Part shown: piece by piece, positions 11,567 through 25,164 of the stretch
How the letters are laid out: each line of letters starts with the position of its first letter
How positions within the stretch are numbered: position 1 is the first letter of the stretch
NCBI GenBank assembly: GCA_003956705.1
Contig: QZCP01000756.1
Span: forward strand, 62,001 to 126,000
Direction of reading: 5' to 3'
Length of the DNA: 64,000 nt
Origin: Brevipalpus yothersi
Lineage: Eukaryota > Arthropoda > Arachnida > Trombidiformes > Tenuipalpidae
Notes under the pieces: model-generated
What the model saw: only the letters and a program-made list of their open reading frames with translations
The model's database searches: none
Told to the model about the DNA's origin: nothing
Program-made: the position numbers and the translations under genes

Positions 11567-13676
11567 TGGCGCCAAATCGATTGAGCGCACATTTTAAACA
11601 ATGTGAATGGTGAATACATAATAAGGCCTTGATTTTTTGAAGAAAGGGTTAAGCCAATTTATATAGGCACAAGTTCATTCACAATTCGTTCTACAGTTTC
11701 TCTCTCTCTTGCTCTCTTTTGCTCTCTTTCTTCCATTCTAGCCCTTTTGCTATTCAAAGAGCTCAAATATTTATTCAATTATCATGGAATAGAATCAACA
11801 TTAAGGTGTAGAATAACTTTATCCGGCATAGAAGACGAAGAATTTTATGTTAAAAGGGCGGAAAACAGAGAATACACTGGTATGATCAGACGGTTGAGAG
11901 GAGAAAAGGCTGAAAATAGTGTTTAGAGAGAAAATTTTCATGCGTAAAATGACGATTTCATTGGGAAACAAGGTATCTTGAGGCATCGGAAAGAGGAGGC
12001 ATGTTAACCAGGCAAAAAGAAGAAGGAGAGGAATGATGATGGGAAAACAAGAGGATCATATGTACAACAGAGGTTATTCAAAGTGCAAACAGAAGAATAC
12101 ATGGTATAAAGGGTACCCCAAAAGATGACTGAAAAATTTTTCTCGCTTCTAACATTATTTCAACATTTCAAGTATTGAGGATTGAATCGCTTTACACATT
12201 TAGAATGAGCTTATGGGAAAAATTTTGTTCAGTCAGTAGGAACAATCGTCAGTATGAATAGATTATTGAGAAATTGGGCAAAAAAACTTGAGGCTCTTAT
12301 TGAAATTTGAGACAATGGCTATAAAAATTCATGGGAATAAGAGACAGAGAAACAGACAGATAGAGAGTTTAACAATATCACTACAATGATAACTATACTA
12401 TGGAAATACTCGAATAACCTTGTAACTTTTTCTTCTTCTTCTCCTTTTCCAAAGTATTCCTTCCATGCTGCTATAGAAATGTACACATTATGTGTGTATG
12501 TGTATAAATATAAAAGACAGATGCAATATAAAATATCAAGCTAGGATATGTAAGGTGTGTAAAAAGGAATATGACATGACTGTTATCGTTCCATTTATGT
12601 AAGCTCCAATGAATTGAATTTATATTGCAAAATTTTAACAATAGATTCAGAATAGTGAGGAAGAAAAATCTTGAGCAATTCACGGAATATGGGAGGACAA
12701 TATAGTGTACAAGTATGATCCAAGTGAAGTATGCTTACCTTTAAATCCAGATGTAGTATATTTTTTGAATGAACATATTCTAGACCTTCACAAATTTGTC
12801 TCATAAAGATGGAGCAAGCTTTCTCTGTCAATATAAAATCATCACAAATAACTCGTTCAAAAAGTTCACCTCCTTCGATTCTAGATTTTGGGAAAGAACA
12901 AAAAAATGATAAAATTAAATTTCAATTCAGATTCCACAACAGAAAGGGGATTGAAAACAAATTAGCCCATAAAATTGGAATGAATTCCTAGAATACTGAA
13001 ATTAGATTCCAAGATGCCCAGTTTTAGTGCCTCGAGATACATAGTATCATGAATCTGTAAACAAATTTGACTTTTTCTACACGCTTCTGGAATGTTCATT
13101 CCGAATTGAGCCAGATCAATTCAATGAATTATGATTGTCTACCATATCTGAGCTATGTAAAAGAATCTGATTGTTGTTAAGATCCTTCCCACAATACCTA
13201 AGAAACTGGCAAATTTGCTAGCAAAAGGATCAAATTAGACAAGTATTACTGGGTTGAAGAGATTTGAAAGCCAAAAATCAATTTGATGCTCCAGAAAACT
13301 TGGCTTTTCCAAAAAAGAAGATCCAAAAGGAGACAAAGAAATCATTAGCTACACAAGTTGACAATTGATGATTCACTTGTTAGTTTTTTTGTGTATCCAA
13401 TTCTGTATTCTTTTATCTTCGCAAAGTATGATGAAATTGTGTAAAGGATAAAGTTTGGTGTAAGAAGTTCCGAGTGATAAGTCATATTGCCCAATCTTAA
13501 TCTCTCAATTTTTAGCGCAAAAAAGTGTGCATGTGACTCAAATTGCACTTGGTTCAAAGATTCATAGAAGAAGGACTTTGAGTTGGCTGACATGATTCAA
13601 TCGAAGTATAGTGGAAAGTATTTCAAATTGCAAGTTCGATCAATCAGTTTGGCCAATTGATATGTTTCTTAGGGGC

Positions 13677-13732
<56 letters not shown>

Positions 13733-16700
13733 ATGTTTTTTGGTTACCAATTTTATCTTCAAGATTAAGATCAAATCTAATTTCTACCTCAGCGGAAATT
13801 GAAGTAGTCAATGAAAAAAAAGAGATAGATTTTATCAAGAACACACACACACTCACTCAGGCTCTGGTATTGTACAAAGATAACTTTCCACTATCTCAAC
13901 AATTCTCCTAATACACCCACTGTTTTCCAATCCACTGACCATAGATATTTTGTTCAAAGATACCGTTATATAAAGTACCTCTTCTTCCAAGTTCCCGCAG
14001 AGAATATATAAGATTTTCTCCATGTCTTCATGCTTTGCCTCAATGTGTGTATATATATCAATAGCAAATTGCAACTTGTTGCAAAATTATAGCATGACTA
14101 TCAGACAAATTGTTTCATCACATACACACACACAAGTGAAAACAAATTTTCGTCTCTGTCATTTCAAATAATCTTCTCTCTAATATCGCATGGACAAGCT
14201 TAATACAATCTCTGCGTGTGAAGTAAATGTGTGAGAATATTTTGCACGCAATAATGTTACACCATAGACATATACACACACACAATCATCTCTGTCCACT
14301 AAACTTTACACTTTTCTGGGTCTTTTTCTCTTGTCTTTCAAATCAAATACATTAAGACATTCAGGCATATATACATTGAGATAATACCAACTATTAGCAT
14401 CACCATTATCATCACACATTCCATTGGAATAAGGAACTGAAAAACAATGGATGTGTGTGTGTAACTATTAGAATGCTGAAAATATGAATATAAAGCCCAA
14501 GTCATTCATGTCCTTGTCATGATACTTTCGCCTCTTCTTTTCAACTTCTTTTTGTCTTTTTCTCTCTTCCTTATTTCATCATAATCATAATCATTAAATT
14601 AGCTTACACATACACTCTACTTTACTCTACATATTGAGGTCAGGGATAGGCAAATGAGTACTCTTTTCCATGGGAGCGAGTATAGTTAATCTTAATGCAC
14701 ACACTTCTTATCCACACTGTACTTCATGGGTACATACATGTGCGTGATTGAAAGGTGAAACACCTAAGTATAATCGAGATTGAGTGGTAATCGTTTTAGA
14801 TCAAGGAGAATCTTTATATTATCGACTGATTAAGTTTATCAGAACCAGAACGTGTAGAGAGTAGGAAGAATAGTGAATGAAACATACACACACACACAAC
14901 TTGCATACAAGATTGAATCGGTAAGATTAGGGCATAAGATTCTCTCATCATTCTATTAAGCTAAATAAGAGAGAGAGAGAGAAGTTTGTACACACAATTC
15001 ATCTGTACTCTAATCACATTCATGTATCTAAATTCTCATCTCAAACTCTTTGAAAAAGTATTCTCGATCGTATTTAGACTAGATTGTTGGTGATATACTC
15101 ACAATCAGTTTATTCTCCGGAGCATCAAGTGAGATATTTTCAAAAAGAACTTATCTCCCCTTTGAGGTCTCTCTCTCTCTCTCTTCATTTGTTCAGGAAC
15201 TATATCTCTCTGTAAGTAAAAGGAGATGACGATGTTGAAAAAGGAAGAGAGATTTTTCGACTCTTTCAATCTTGACTCTGGCTCACTAAACTTTCATATC
15301 ATCTGGAACGAATATGAACAATCTCATCATCCGTTACACATCTTGAAATATTCGCTCTCTCTCTCTCTCTCTCTCATACATACAATACGATCATCATGGT
15401 GTCTGAATGTGAGTTCTCATGAATTGTCTTGAAGGTAAGAATGTGTGTGCATGTGTTCGTTTGTGCATTACGATTGGTGGGCAAGTCTATGGGAATATGG
15501 TTAGGTTATGCTGTTGTGTGTGTGTGTGTGTGGGTGGACTTGACATTGGTGATGAGTGGAAAAGAAAATTTTGGCTTCAAACATTATTCAGTCAACTTCG
15601 TCATGGTGAATTTCCACGGGCAAGAATCAAGGACTTGTATACGAATCATGAACTGTATATGTATTTGTTTGTATGGCTGGAGATAAAAAACATTGTAATT
15701 TCGTGTGTATGTGTGTACATACAAGAGACGCAAGGAAATGAAACCATTGCCATTGCTGCCACTAGCACTTTCGTTCTTTCTTTTCCTAGTGATTTTGAGT
15801 TGATGATATTCTGAAAAGTAGCCAAAAACCTTGCACCAAATCTCAGGAAACGTTGTGTATAAGATACCAGCGAGAGACAGTAAAGATGGAGAAGAATAAT
15901 ATCACAATGCTTCATCATGTTCATCATTATGAACACAGAATTGCCCAACATTCAGTAAAAAATTCTGCTGACTATTTACACTCTATCTTTCTTTCTCATG
16001 TTTCCATGCACAGTTCTCCGAGTTTTTTCTTCAACTAATTTACTGGAGAAGTATATATACTAAGATTTTCTTCGTTGTCATTACAACAATATATGAGCAG
16101 CTCATCTGTGTGAAAATAGAACTTGAGGCAATCCTTTGATATATAAGGTAAGCCGATCAGAAATATCTGAGAATACGGTGAGGCACACTGAGAGTTAGGC
16201 ATATCCATCGAAGCAAAACGAAATGAACATCATCGGATGGTAAATTCATGTGAGAAATTTCATAATTCTTTCATTCTGAGAAGATCAATTTCGGTGATAA
16301 AATGATGTGATAGATAGTGTCCATCATGTTTGTTTTCTGTGTTCTCATTTCAAATGCGTAGGATTGATTGTAGAGAAAAAATACCACTTATTGATCAAAC
16401 TATACTCGGAACTTCCTTCTCGGAATCCATCTGTTTTCAGCTTATCAACTTCAAAACCATTTCTGATAAGCTTCAACATGAATCTTGGTTTTTTCTTCTT
16501 TCTCTCTCTTTATCTATCTGATAGAAGTAGACGGAGAACGAAGAGTCTCTTCTTCAGTAATGATAAAACATTTCTAGAAGGGATTGAAAGATTAAGAACT
16601 TCTTTTCTACTGTTTTCCTGATTGGATTGTAAACTTTTCTCTTCCTCTAACTTTGATGAAGAAGTAGAAAGAAAAAGAAAGAAAGAGAGAAACTTCCGAT

Positions 16701-17386
16701 CAATGCTCAAGTTTCGATTTTACTCACTGTTTTTGTCATGGCAAGTTCATTCAAGAATGGAATGCTTCTCATATTTCTGTTACTATTTTCTCAAATTTGT
16801 TTGCGAGAAATTTTTTTTCCTCTTATTTCACATGGTGAATAATGAATTCATCATATTACTCAAGAAAATTAACTCCCTACAATTTTCACTCTTGACATTG
16901 TGAATTTTGGTAGTATTTTGACAACTGTGAGCGAGACGATTTCCAAGGATCCCATTGCACATTGGAAGCCCTGAAATATGTGTGTGCAGAGAGGAGAATT
17001 CTCAATTCTAGACAGATTCATGATACTGGATAATCACCCATAGACTGGGAGCCATGTTTGGGATACAGTTGAGAGAGAGAAAGCATGAAAATGGGCTCAA
17101 AAAATGACTTTGGTATTCCCTAAGATATACAACTACTACTATACAGTAGCGATAGTTTAGTACTTACAATTCCAAGATTAAACACATTTCGGAATTTCCA
17201 TCATCGAAAGCATCATAAAGTTGCAAAATACGTGGATGCTGGAGCTGTCTCATGAGTTCTACTTCTCTTTCAACGGCAATTCGATCATTCTTATTCTGGG
17301 TATTGATGAATTTTGCAGCTAGATGTTTGCCAGTCTTTTTTTCCGTACACTTGTATACGATGCCAAATTTACCTCTACAGTTAGAT

Positions 17387-17423
<37 letters not shown>

Positions 17424-20237
17424 TAGGTGAAAAAGAGGCGAAAAGAGAAAAAGAAGAAGAAAAAATTGGATGAAGATAAGTAAAAGAAAAAAACGTTGAA
17501 AAATATTTAAGTGAGGCTGAGAAAATTCATTCTCTTCTCTAAAGATTTTCGCTTCTTGTGTTCTTTATTCTGCTGGCTACGATCAAATGGAATCATCATC
17601 ACAAATACAGAGGGTATAGAGAATAGACTACAGAGAGGTGGAAAAAGAATTTGTGTGTGTGTGAATATATGTGTATTCTTTGGCTTGACATGAAGAATCA
17701 CAGATTCTTCTTACTGACTGGAAAAGTAGGCCAAGTTTGCCAACGTTTGTATCCAGAAAGATTCTTCTTTTTCGGTTGGAAATCATATTCTCAATTCTTT
17801 GCTAATGCAAAACAATGAGACTAGCTAAATTAAACAATGCAAGAAATCGAATCGATTTCATTTCAATCCCAATGCATTGATGCTACATCTATGATTGAAT
17901 CAGTCTGTGGAATACTCAGTGCTGGATCTTAGTTGTGATGAGGTTATCTACTAAGCATCTCTAGGAATGTACAGATGATACCTGAAATAAAATGTATAAT
18001 TTGGAAAGGCTCATCATTGATTATTTTTAGGTGCTTCAGGCTATCGACTGATAAAATGACCATTAAATTCAGAGAATGAGTGAGAAAAAAGAGAAAGAGA
18101 GAGAATCTCATGGAGATAGTTCAATGTAAGAAGTGATGATAATTCCAAGTGAACACCATGAATTGAGTCTGAAGGTTAAAATCCAAAAATCGAGTTAGCA
18201 AATTGTGTGTGTAAAACACAAGACGTATATAGATTCAATGATGTATGACAAACTGTTTTCGCTTAAACGAAAAATTCATTCGAACTGATATTGCTTTCGA
18301 TTCAAGTCATGTATGAAAAAAAGAGAATATGTTCAAAGCGGAAGAGAGAGAAAATAAGAGATGAAATCATATCCACAATAAATTCTCATTCTATATCGTG
18401 TATCATTCATCATCCTTGATTGACAATACATGTATACACTTGAGTTTGTATCGATTCAAAGCTATGAACAGATGAAGATGCCGTTAGATCGAATTTTTTT
18501 CCCTCAAATAAGTGGATAATTTTTTGATAAATCTATGATGGCTATCATTGCTGATGGATATAAAAATTCTAGGAACAGAAAGGAAGAGAAATGACCGATC
18601 TCATCACCATGATGATACAATTCATGTCAATCTGAAGAGAAGACATGTAGAACATTGGACGGTATACCTCAATTTGTTCTGAAGGCTATTTGAACAATCT
18701 GTTTTGTGAAGGTGATGACGTTAAAATCTATACACACATGATGAGAGATCATCATGTGTGTATACCTTCTTGAACTCTTCTCCTCTTTCGGTGTCTGATT
18801 GTACATATGAATCGAGATTCTCATGCAACACCATTTCGAAAGTCTATCAAATGAAAGAAAAATATTGAACTATCTGGACATTGGAGAGGCAAGTGATTCA
18901 TAGACTTTCAGGATTCAGGAGGAAAGAGCAAGAAAGAAAGAAAAAGAGAGAAGAAAATGGTCAAGAATGAAAAATATTTACTAACTTCCATTATTGCCTA
19001 TCATCTCATATGGAGCGAATTTCCTGCATCATTTATAGTGGCCATCATCAGTTGTTGTACAGACTATTGGAAAAATATACACCAAAATTGAAAACACTCG
19101 TACGATCAAAAACTAAAGTTTTTTGAAGAAGTAGTAGTCTTATTTGTTGCCAAAAAAGTTTGAATAAACATTACAAACCGATTGTGACATGGTTATACTG
19201 GGAAAGTATAATAGATCGATAGAATCATCATTTCCAGTTGCATTGTTTACACACAAATACAGAAAATTAGTAAAAAAATTCAACCGAGTAGAATAACATT
19301 GAAGTATGAATTGAGCGGAAACGATTTGAAGATATATCATGCAAGGCAGATGGAATGTTCCAAGAATAGAGAGATGAGGGGATAAAGTTATTGGTGAAGT
19401 ATATTGGTAGTGTTTTTTTCCACATCAGAATTCAAAAATTTTGGCAGAATAACCTCTCTACACATACATATACACAACATTTTTTCTCCCATCACAAGAA
19501 GCTGTTCCTTTATATTTGAAATGATCAAAAATCATCAGATGCATTGAAATTCTCGATAAACTTATCATGACTTCAGTTTTCCACTTCATTTTATGTCATG
19601 TTCCAAGAACTTTGTTCACTTAGAATAGAATTTTTGACTTCAAATCTCACCTCACAGTAAATCAAGAGGTTCAAATCTCAAAGTTTCTCTCAACATATAA
19701 TGAAAAGTGACATTTCATGATGGTTTAAAACAGAGTTTTAAAAAACGCTCTAAAAACATGTTCCATTAGAGCTCATGATAAGAGAATCACTGTCGACATA
19801 ACCTTTGGCCACTGACTTCCACTATCTAATTTTCTTTCAAGTTCATGAGAAGTGAAATACTTTAAAGATAACATCTGGTAGACAGAATGAAGTAAAGTCA
19901 TCATCATGTCGAGAGACATTCCGAAGGAATATTGTCTGTAATTCATACACATTCGCATATGAAAGAAAACGATTTAAGTAGGGAATAAAGGGAATCATTA
20001 TATTTTTTTAATCTTATATCCAGCATATGAGTCCACAAAACTTTTTTCATCATCATTCACATAATATCATCAAGATAGTAAACAAAACGACTTTGATGAC
20101 GATCTTACAACCTCATTCTCAATGCGATATGTAATATACAGACGTTAACGGCGTCATAATCCTGAGGATCTTATCTCATCATCATTTTTCTTCCACTGTT
20201 TTTCAAGATCAACAGCATCCAGCCTCTCTGTTTGTGT

Positions 20238-20303
<66 letters not shown>

Positions 20304-21620
20304 AAGAGAGAGAGGGAGGAATCCTGGAAGATTTTTGTGATACAGAATGTTTGTCTCAACGAATGGAATATCTTTCTCTTTGGCTCTCTTCGAAGAAACC
20401 CTCTTTAAGATGGTGAATTGAAAACATATACATCTCAGATGGTGTGAATATTTTTCAGAGTGATGTCATCAACCTAGTGGAAAATATTTCATATTCACCA
20501 TGCAAAGTGTATGTAAATATATATGTATATTGAAATTCTATCAGGATAAGTGGTGAGAAAATGGTGAAAGACATGTTATTCTAGAGAAAATTACCACCTT
20601 CAATGCCGTGTAAGCTCAAGATCAATAAGTATTTTATAACAAATGTATTGTGTGAATGGTGCAAATGGATCATTACTCGGAAGCTATTCGATCATTTAAT
20701 CTAAATCTAAACTAATTTAAATTCAAATATGCATATGGAAATGATTTTGTTGATGGACAAAATTTTATTACTCTTACACTTTATGTTCTTTCATGTATTC
20801 AAATCAAATTGATCGTTTCGAAACACATATTTGTTAATGAACCTTCAAAAATCTCATACTACCAGTTGAGCTCACAGAGAATTCGAATTCTGAGAAAAGA
20901 TTTCAACAGATTCCTCTTCTGAAGCACTTAAATCGATTGAACGTCATTTTAGTCTAGTCTACATATATATAGTCCTACACACTTCCCACAGAATACATAT
21001 TATGAAATGATATTTCGATAGGAAAAGAATGACTCCTCTTGATGTCAATAAATGTGCAAAAATTTTCCATTGAGATGCTCATTCAAATTCTGACAAAATC
21101 ATAAACATGACTATCACAATGGTCTATCAATGGCTAGCCAAACACATCATTTTATCCATCATTTCCTGAAATATGTGTGTACACATACCCCTTTACCAGA
21201 TGATATATAAACTGCATATGTATGTATATACGAATGTCAGTTAATATTCGATAGCTAGTTAGAAACCATTTCATACTGTGTACGATTGAAAATATGAGAT
21301 GTGAAGGACTGTGGAATGATTTGAAAAATATTTAGTAATGATAAATACTAGGTAAAACAGTTATGTAGTGATCATGATCCATCCTGTTCACTCAGCGAAA
21401 CTATCATCAGTAGAAAAAAAAATTTCAATAAATGAATAGAGAATGAGTAAAGCTTACAAGGGAACATTATATACATGGTGTGTATATACTATCATGGAGA
21501 AAAGTTCAAAAGCTCACAGACTAAATACACACACAGGCAATACAGAAGAAAGAAAGAGAATTTTTCGCCAAGTTAACTGTTCATACATGAATTGTGTTAA
21601 TAGCCCTCAGGCTAGAAGAT

Positions 21621-21668
<48 letters not shown>

Positions 21669-22360
21669 CCTGATGAACTGATGAAATTGAGCCATCATCA
21701 TCATGGATCAATATGGTTGAGAGAGGAAAAGAGCAAGATCGATGAGAAAAGCCTCAAGTTAAGATAAACTTTTCTCCACATGTACATGTGTATATATAAA
21801 ATCTAGAGTGAGAGAAAAAAAATTATCATCACAATTAACTCTTCCTCTTTCTTTATCCAAGAATAGATAGAGAAGAAGGCTCATTTTTCGAATACACAGG
21901 ACACAAGACGAATGGAAAAAGAGAATGTGATTTGATTTCGTTACAACCTCACAGTGATTTGAATGGTACAAATTAAATCAATGAAGGAATAGAAAATAAA
22001 ATAAATAATAATAATAATCACCTTCCAAGTTCTTCACTCATTCGATATTCCGTTTTAGGATCTTTACGCTTAACACGAACAGTTCGCGGTTCAAAGGGTA
22101 TGTCATAACCTGAGGAAATGATAACAATAGAAGATAGAAAGTGAAAGATAAAGTGAATAATAAGGTATGAATAACGGAAAGGTTAAGATGCTATTCTTTG
22201 ATTACAAATGCGTATTTGTAAATGATGAGAATTAATCATCATTCTGAACAGAGAGGAGGAAAAAGATTGTGCAATGGGTAGAAAGAAAATCATATGTCGT
22301 CTATGCAGTAGTAGTTTGAGTACCTTCTTCATCGGGATCAGCTTCACTGACTTTAATCAT
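8667..22360 (-). CDS. Myosin light chain kinase-like (stretchin-Mlck type) Ser/Thr kinase
   Basis: Eight exons in transcript order: 22360-22324, 22109-22022, 17374-17168, 12880-12739, 11283-11084, 10516-10364, 9025-8980, 8738-8667. Every splice junction keeps frame (945 nt, 315 codons). Kinase landmarks are the Gly loop GRGKFG (41-46), Lys63 in LAAKF, catalytic HLDLKPEN (Asp156), DFG (Asp176), FGTPEFVAPE and SGLSPFMGD. The last exon is basic (KLKKFVIRRRW), typical of the autoinhibitory/calmodulin-binding segment of this family. Known role: Ca2+/calmodulin-activated phosphorylation of myosin regulatory light chain. The start is the ATG at 22360, with an in-frame TGA upstream, so this form lacks the Ig/Fn3 domains usual for MLCK/titin-type kinases. 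After 8667 the frame would end by read-through within about 20 codons; further 3' exons are possible but not found. Introns reach 4.6 kb. Confidence 0.93.
9278..9451 (+). CDS. Weak candidate small secreted peptide ORF
   Basis: A 57-codon ATG ORF on the opposite strand of an MLCK intron. Its first 16 or so residues are strongly hydrophobic (MFFFLFSLLFVSS), like a signal peptide. An acidic stretch and a basic SRKR site follow, and it ends in NFSF. The shape resembles a small neuropeptide precursor, but there is no C-terminal Gly for amidation, no family match, and phenylalanine-rich starts arise easily from TTC/TTT tracts. Probably chance. Confidence 0.12.
   Translation: MFFFLFSLLFVSSLNVAFDLDSDFLSHSISYSRKRNLHKDFGIPERTAIKLWKNFSF
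9919..10005. repeat. Compound (GA)n microsatellite
   Basis: About 55 bases of uninterrupted GA, an AAGAAAG interruption, then more GA; intronic. Confidence 0.95.
10517..11083. other. MLCK-like gene intron
   Basis: 567 bases between the exons encoding the APE/helix-F part and the GLSPF part of the kinase. Contains a (TTC)n run at about 10988-11006; no other feature seen. Confidence 0.85.
11284..12738. other. MLCK-like gene intron with (AG)n tract
   Basis: Intron of 1455 bases between the exon ending HLDLK and the exon starting PENILC. It contains the microsatellite at 11512-11563 and no recognisable gene. Confidence 0.85.
11512..11563. repeat. (AG)n microsatellite
   Basis: Dinucleotide tract within an MLCK-like gene intron. 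Confidence 0.95.
12881..17167. other. Large MLCK-like gene intron
   Basis: Intron of 4287 bases splitting the codon before IEGGELFE. It contains a (TC)n tract at 13681-13731, short GT-rich runs and some long open frames such as 15419-15814 (+). None of these matches a family I recognise. Confidence 0.85.
13681..13731. repeat. (TC)n microsatellite
   Basis: Dinucleotide tract with one TTT interruption, intronic. Confidence 0.95.
17391..17421. repeat. (GA)n tract next to a splice acceptor
   Basis: On the transcribed strand this is a (TC)n polypyrimidine run ending 16 bases before the acceptor of the kinase exon 17374-17168. It probably forms part of that acceptor's pyrimidine tract. Confidence 0.9.
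18729..18764. repeat. Perfect 15-bp inverted repeat with 6-base loop
   Basis: Arms tatacacacatgatg (18729-18743) and catcatgtgtgtata (18750-18764) are exact reverse complements around the loop agagat. It could form a short RNA or DNA hairpin within an MLCK intron. It is shorter than a typical microRNA precursor. Confidence 0.8.
20240..20315. repeat. (GA)n microsatellite
   Basis: Long intronic dinucleotide tract with an AAAGAAAG interruption near its right end. Confidence 0.95.
21625..21665. repeat. (AG)n microsatellite
   Basis: Perfect intronic AG tract. Confidence 0.95.
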
Positions 22361-23149
22361 GACGATAGATTGATGTGGTAATCAGGATGAAGATGCTTGA
22401 CAGCAATGGACAAGTAAAAGATGAGGTAAGGATGCTGAATGGATGAAGATATGAGATTCACACACACAAACAGGGCACAAGTTCACGGGTGAAGGTAAAG
22501 GTGTAAATTGGTAAAATAGGATGTTGCAAAATGTAAATCCTAGATAGTGTGTAATACAAATAGGATGAAATGCTGAAAATCAAATAAATTTCAAACACAT
22601 TCACAGCAAAAAAATCAAAACAAAATTGAACTGAAAAATAAAGATTGTTGATTGAGCAAAAGAAACCAGAAAAACAAAAATGTGGATGATAATCAACCGG
22701 TTACGATTTTGATATCAATGTTCATTCACTGATTAGCGTAATTTATTGGTTGTATATCAATATCTCCAAGTAATCAATCGTTGATAAGTGTACGGTGTAT
22801 AGTGTTGATTAATTGGCAATAATCAAAATAATAATATCAATTAATAGCAAAAAAAAGGAAGGTGATAATAAACAATGGTGAAGAAGGTTGCGAAGAAGAT
22901 GAAGATGAAGCTAAGATGTTTTTACATCTTCACTTTTTTCTCTTTCTCTTTCTCTTTTTCGGTTTCTGTCTCTGTCTCTGTCTTTAGTTTCAGAGAGAAG
23001 ATTTTGTAAGCCCAGAGGAAGCTGAGTGAAATGAAAGAAAGAAAGAGAGAAAGAGAGAGATGAAAAGTGGGAGTTAAAAAAAGGCGTTCCAATGGGATGA
23101 AACTAAATTTTGGTTGAAGTGTGAACCAAACTTAACGGTACATCCCGAG

Positions 23150-23150
<1 letters not shown>

Positions 23151-23205
<55 letters not shown>
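23151..23205. repeat. (GA)n microsatellite
   Basis: Dinucleotide tract about 0.8 kb upstream of the MLCK-like start codon. Confidence 0.95.
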
Positions 23206-23209
<4 letters not shown>

Positions 23210-24990
23210 GAGGATGAGGATGCAGATGATTTTTTGGCAGATCTTCCAATGTGGCACCCAAATAAGGGTGACCTCATCCTGGGTGGCAAAAATTTTTCAT
23301 CTCGAGCAAAGAGATGAGGATGCTGATGAGAGAGAGAGAGAAACTGTGAGAGCTTGTGTGTGTGTATGTTTGTACAATATAAAGGTAATGAAATGAGAAG
23401 AATTCACTCTAACACATCATATGATCAATCTTGATAGCTATCATTATCATTATCATCATCTCTACGATACATTCTGTATTACAATGGCAATTATTCAACA
23501 TGTATTTGTGTTTCGAAATCAATTGCTCAACATCTCCAACATCAAAATCTGAATGTACATTAGTATTACGATTCAGGAGAGAAAAAATTTTGCATCATTT
23601 GATAATTATTTCTAGAACATACCGATCAATTTGAATCACGATATGAGTAAGAGATCGGATTTCAATGAAGATTTGCATTCCCTGAATATCCCTGTGGGGA
23701 TATGGGTCAATTCTGAACAGTATATCATAATTCACATTCCTTTCCGATGAGTCCGGGGTTGGTCATGTGAGCTTAGCGGTTGCTGGATTGATGGAATTTT
23801 CCAACACGATAAAAACTTTGCAAAGTTTTCTTCAATTATCCAGATGATTGAAATATATATTCAACTTTGACCAGATAGTCAAGGTCTCATGTCAAGGTTC
23901 CACTACATATTTGAAATTGTATTCGTATTTGGAAATTTGTCATGTAATTTACACATGTATGTTAGATGTTCTGCTAAGCATTTCATTTTACGTATGTATG
24001 TAATGATTAAGAATCCTGGTTCAAGATATTATAATGAATCGATGATGATCATGGCAATGGAGTAAAATCCATCGGTATCTCATCTCTTTCCCTTGGAATC
24101 TAATTGTTTCCATAAAATCGAGAGGTTTTGAGGTTTTTTTCATCCTCTGCGCATTACATTTAATAAGCTCCAACAATTATGTGAGGTCTAATTATGATTT
24201 TCATTGTTTTTTCTTCAATCATTCTCCAATTCAAGACCGTCCAAATGATTCCATGGAAAGCTGAAGCACTAGCAAAAACCGATACCAATTCTCAAGCCAA
24301 CATTACAGCAATTTAGGTAATCATCTTCATGTGTAATTGAAAAATATTTGATATCCTCATACAATATCAAATATCAGATTCCGGTTCATCGGCCTTCATC
24401 GGCAATGTAAAGAGAGGAGAAGAAGCTAAGAAATTGTAATTTCCTCAAATCAGTGTCAATTTTCATTATCTTATGGACTGACGTAAGGAAATTGATCAAT
24501 CTGTAATAGTGATTGGTTGCTATTATTTTTCATACTTATTATGCTTCCCTATGCTTCCTGGTACACACTATTTACTACTTACTAGTACTTGTGGGTACTT
24601 ATTTTTGAACTACACCAGGAACAAATCAAGCATACTACCAACATGGAACCATGATCATAGGGAAAGAGCATTACACATTGGTAACACCAGATATTTATAT
24701 ACACATATATTTCAGCTCATCTTAAAAAGAATCTATTAATAGTTGAGCCATTTGTTTTGGCTAACATCTGATTTGTGTCCCAAAAAAGGGAGAATGAATT
24801 AACCTAGCAAATGTAAGTTCAGTTTCTGGAAGAAAAAATAAAAAAGATTTTCTCTCTCCATCATGAAGATGCTGAAAATTCTACTCTTCTCTTCATCTTC
24901 TCTTCATTGATTCTAATTTTCCTTATATTTTTTCGATTCCTTTTTCTCAATTTTTCACAGGCATCAAGTGTTGGAATTCTTAATTGCATC

Positions 24991-24992
<2 letters not shown>

Positions 24993-25064
<72 letters not shown>
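24993..25064. repeat. (TC)n microsatellite, about 35 units
   Basis: Long perfect TC tract about 100 bases left of dispersed-repeat copy B. Confidence 0.95.
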
Positions 25065-25067
<3 letters not shown>

Positions 25068-25164
25068 TCTTCTCTCTTCTTAAGACTCGAATATTGAATA
25101 GCATGATAATTTCGATAATGAGCTGAGAAACTCATTCTCCATTCTCTTTTGCTTGTTAAATTCA

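Larger units (their letters stand above)
17375..22021. other. Largest MLCK-like gene intron
   Basis: Intron of 4647 bases interrupting the Gly-loop Arg codon (AG|A). It holds microsatellites at 17391-17421, 20240-20315 and 21625-21665 and a perfect hairpin at 18729-18764. No coding exon recognised. Confidence 0.85.

Noticed and set aside
15419..15814. 131-codon ORF in an MLCK-like gene intron
   Set aside because: Built largely from GT-rich runs (Cys/Val repeats) with no domain, and flanked by no matching exon.
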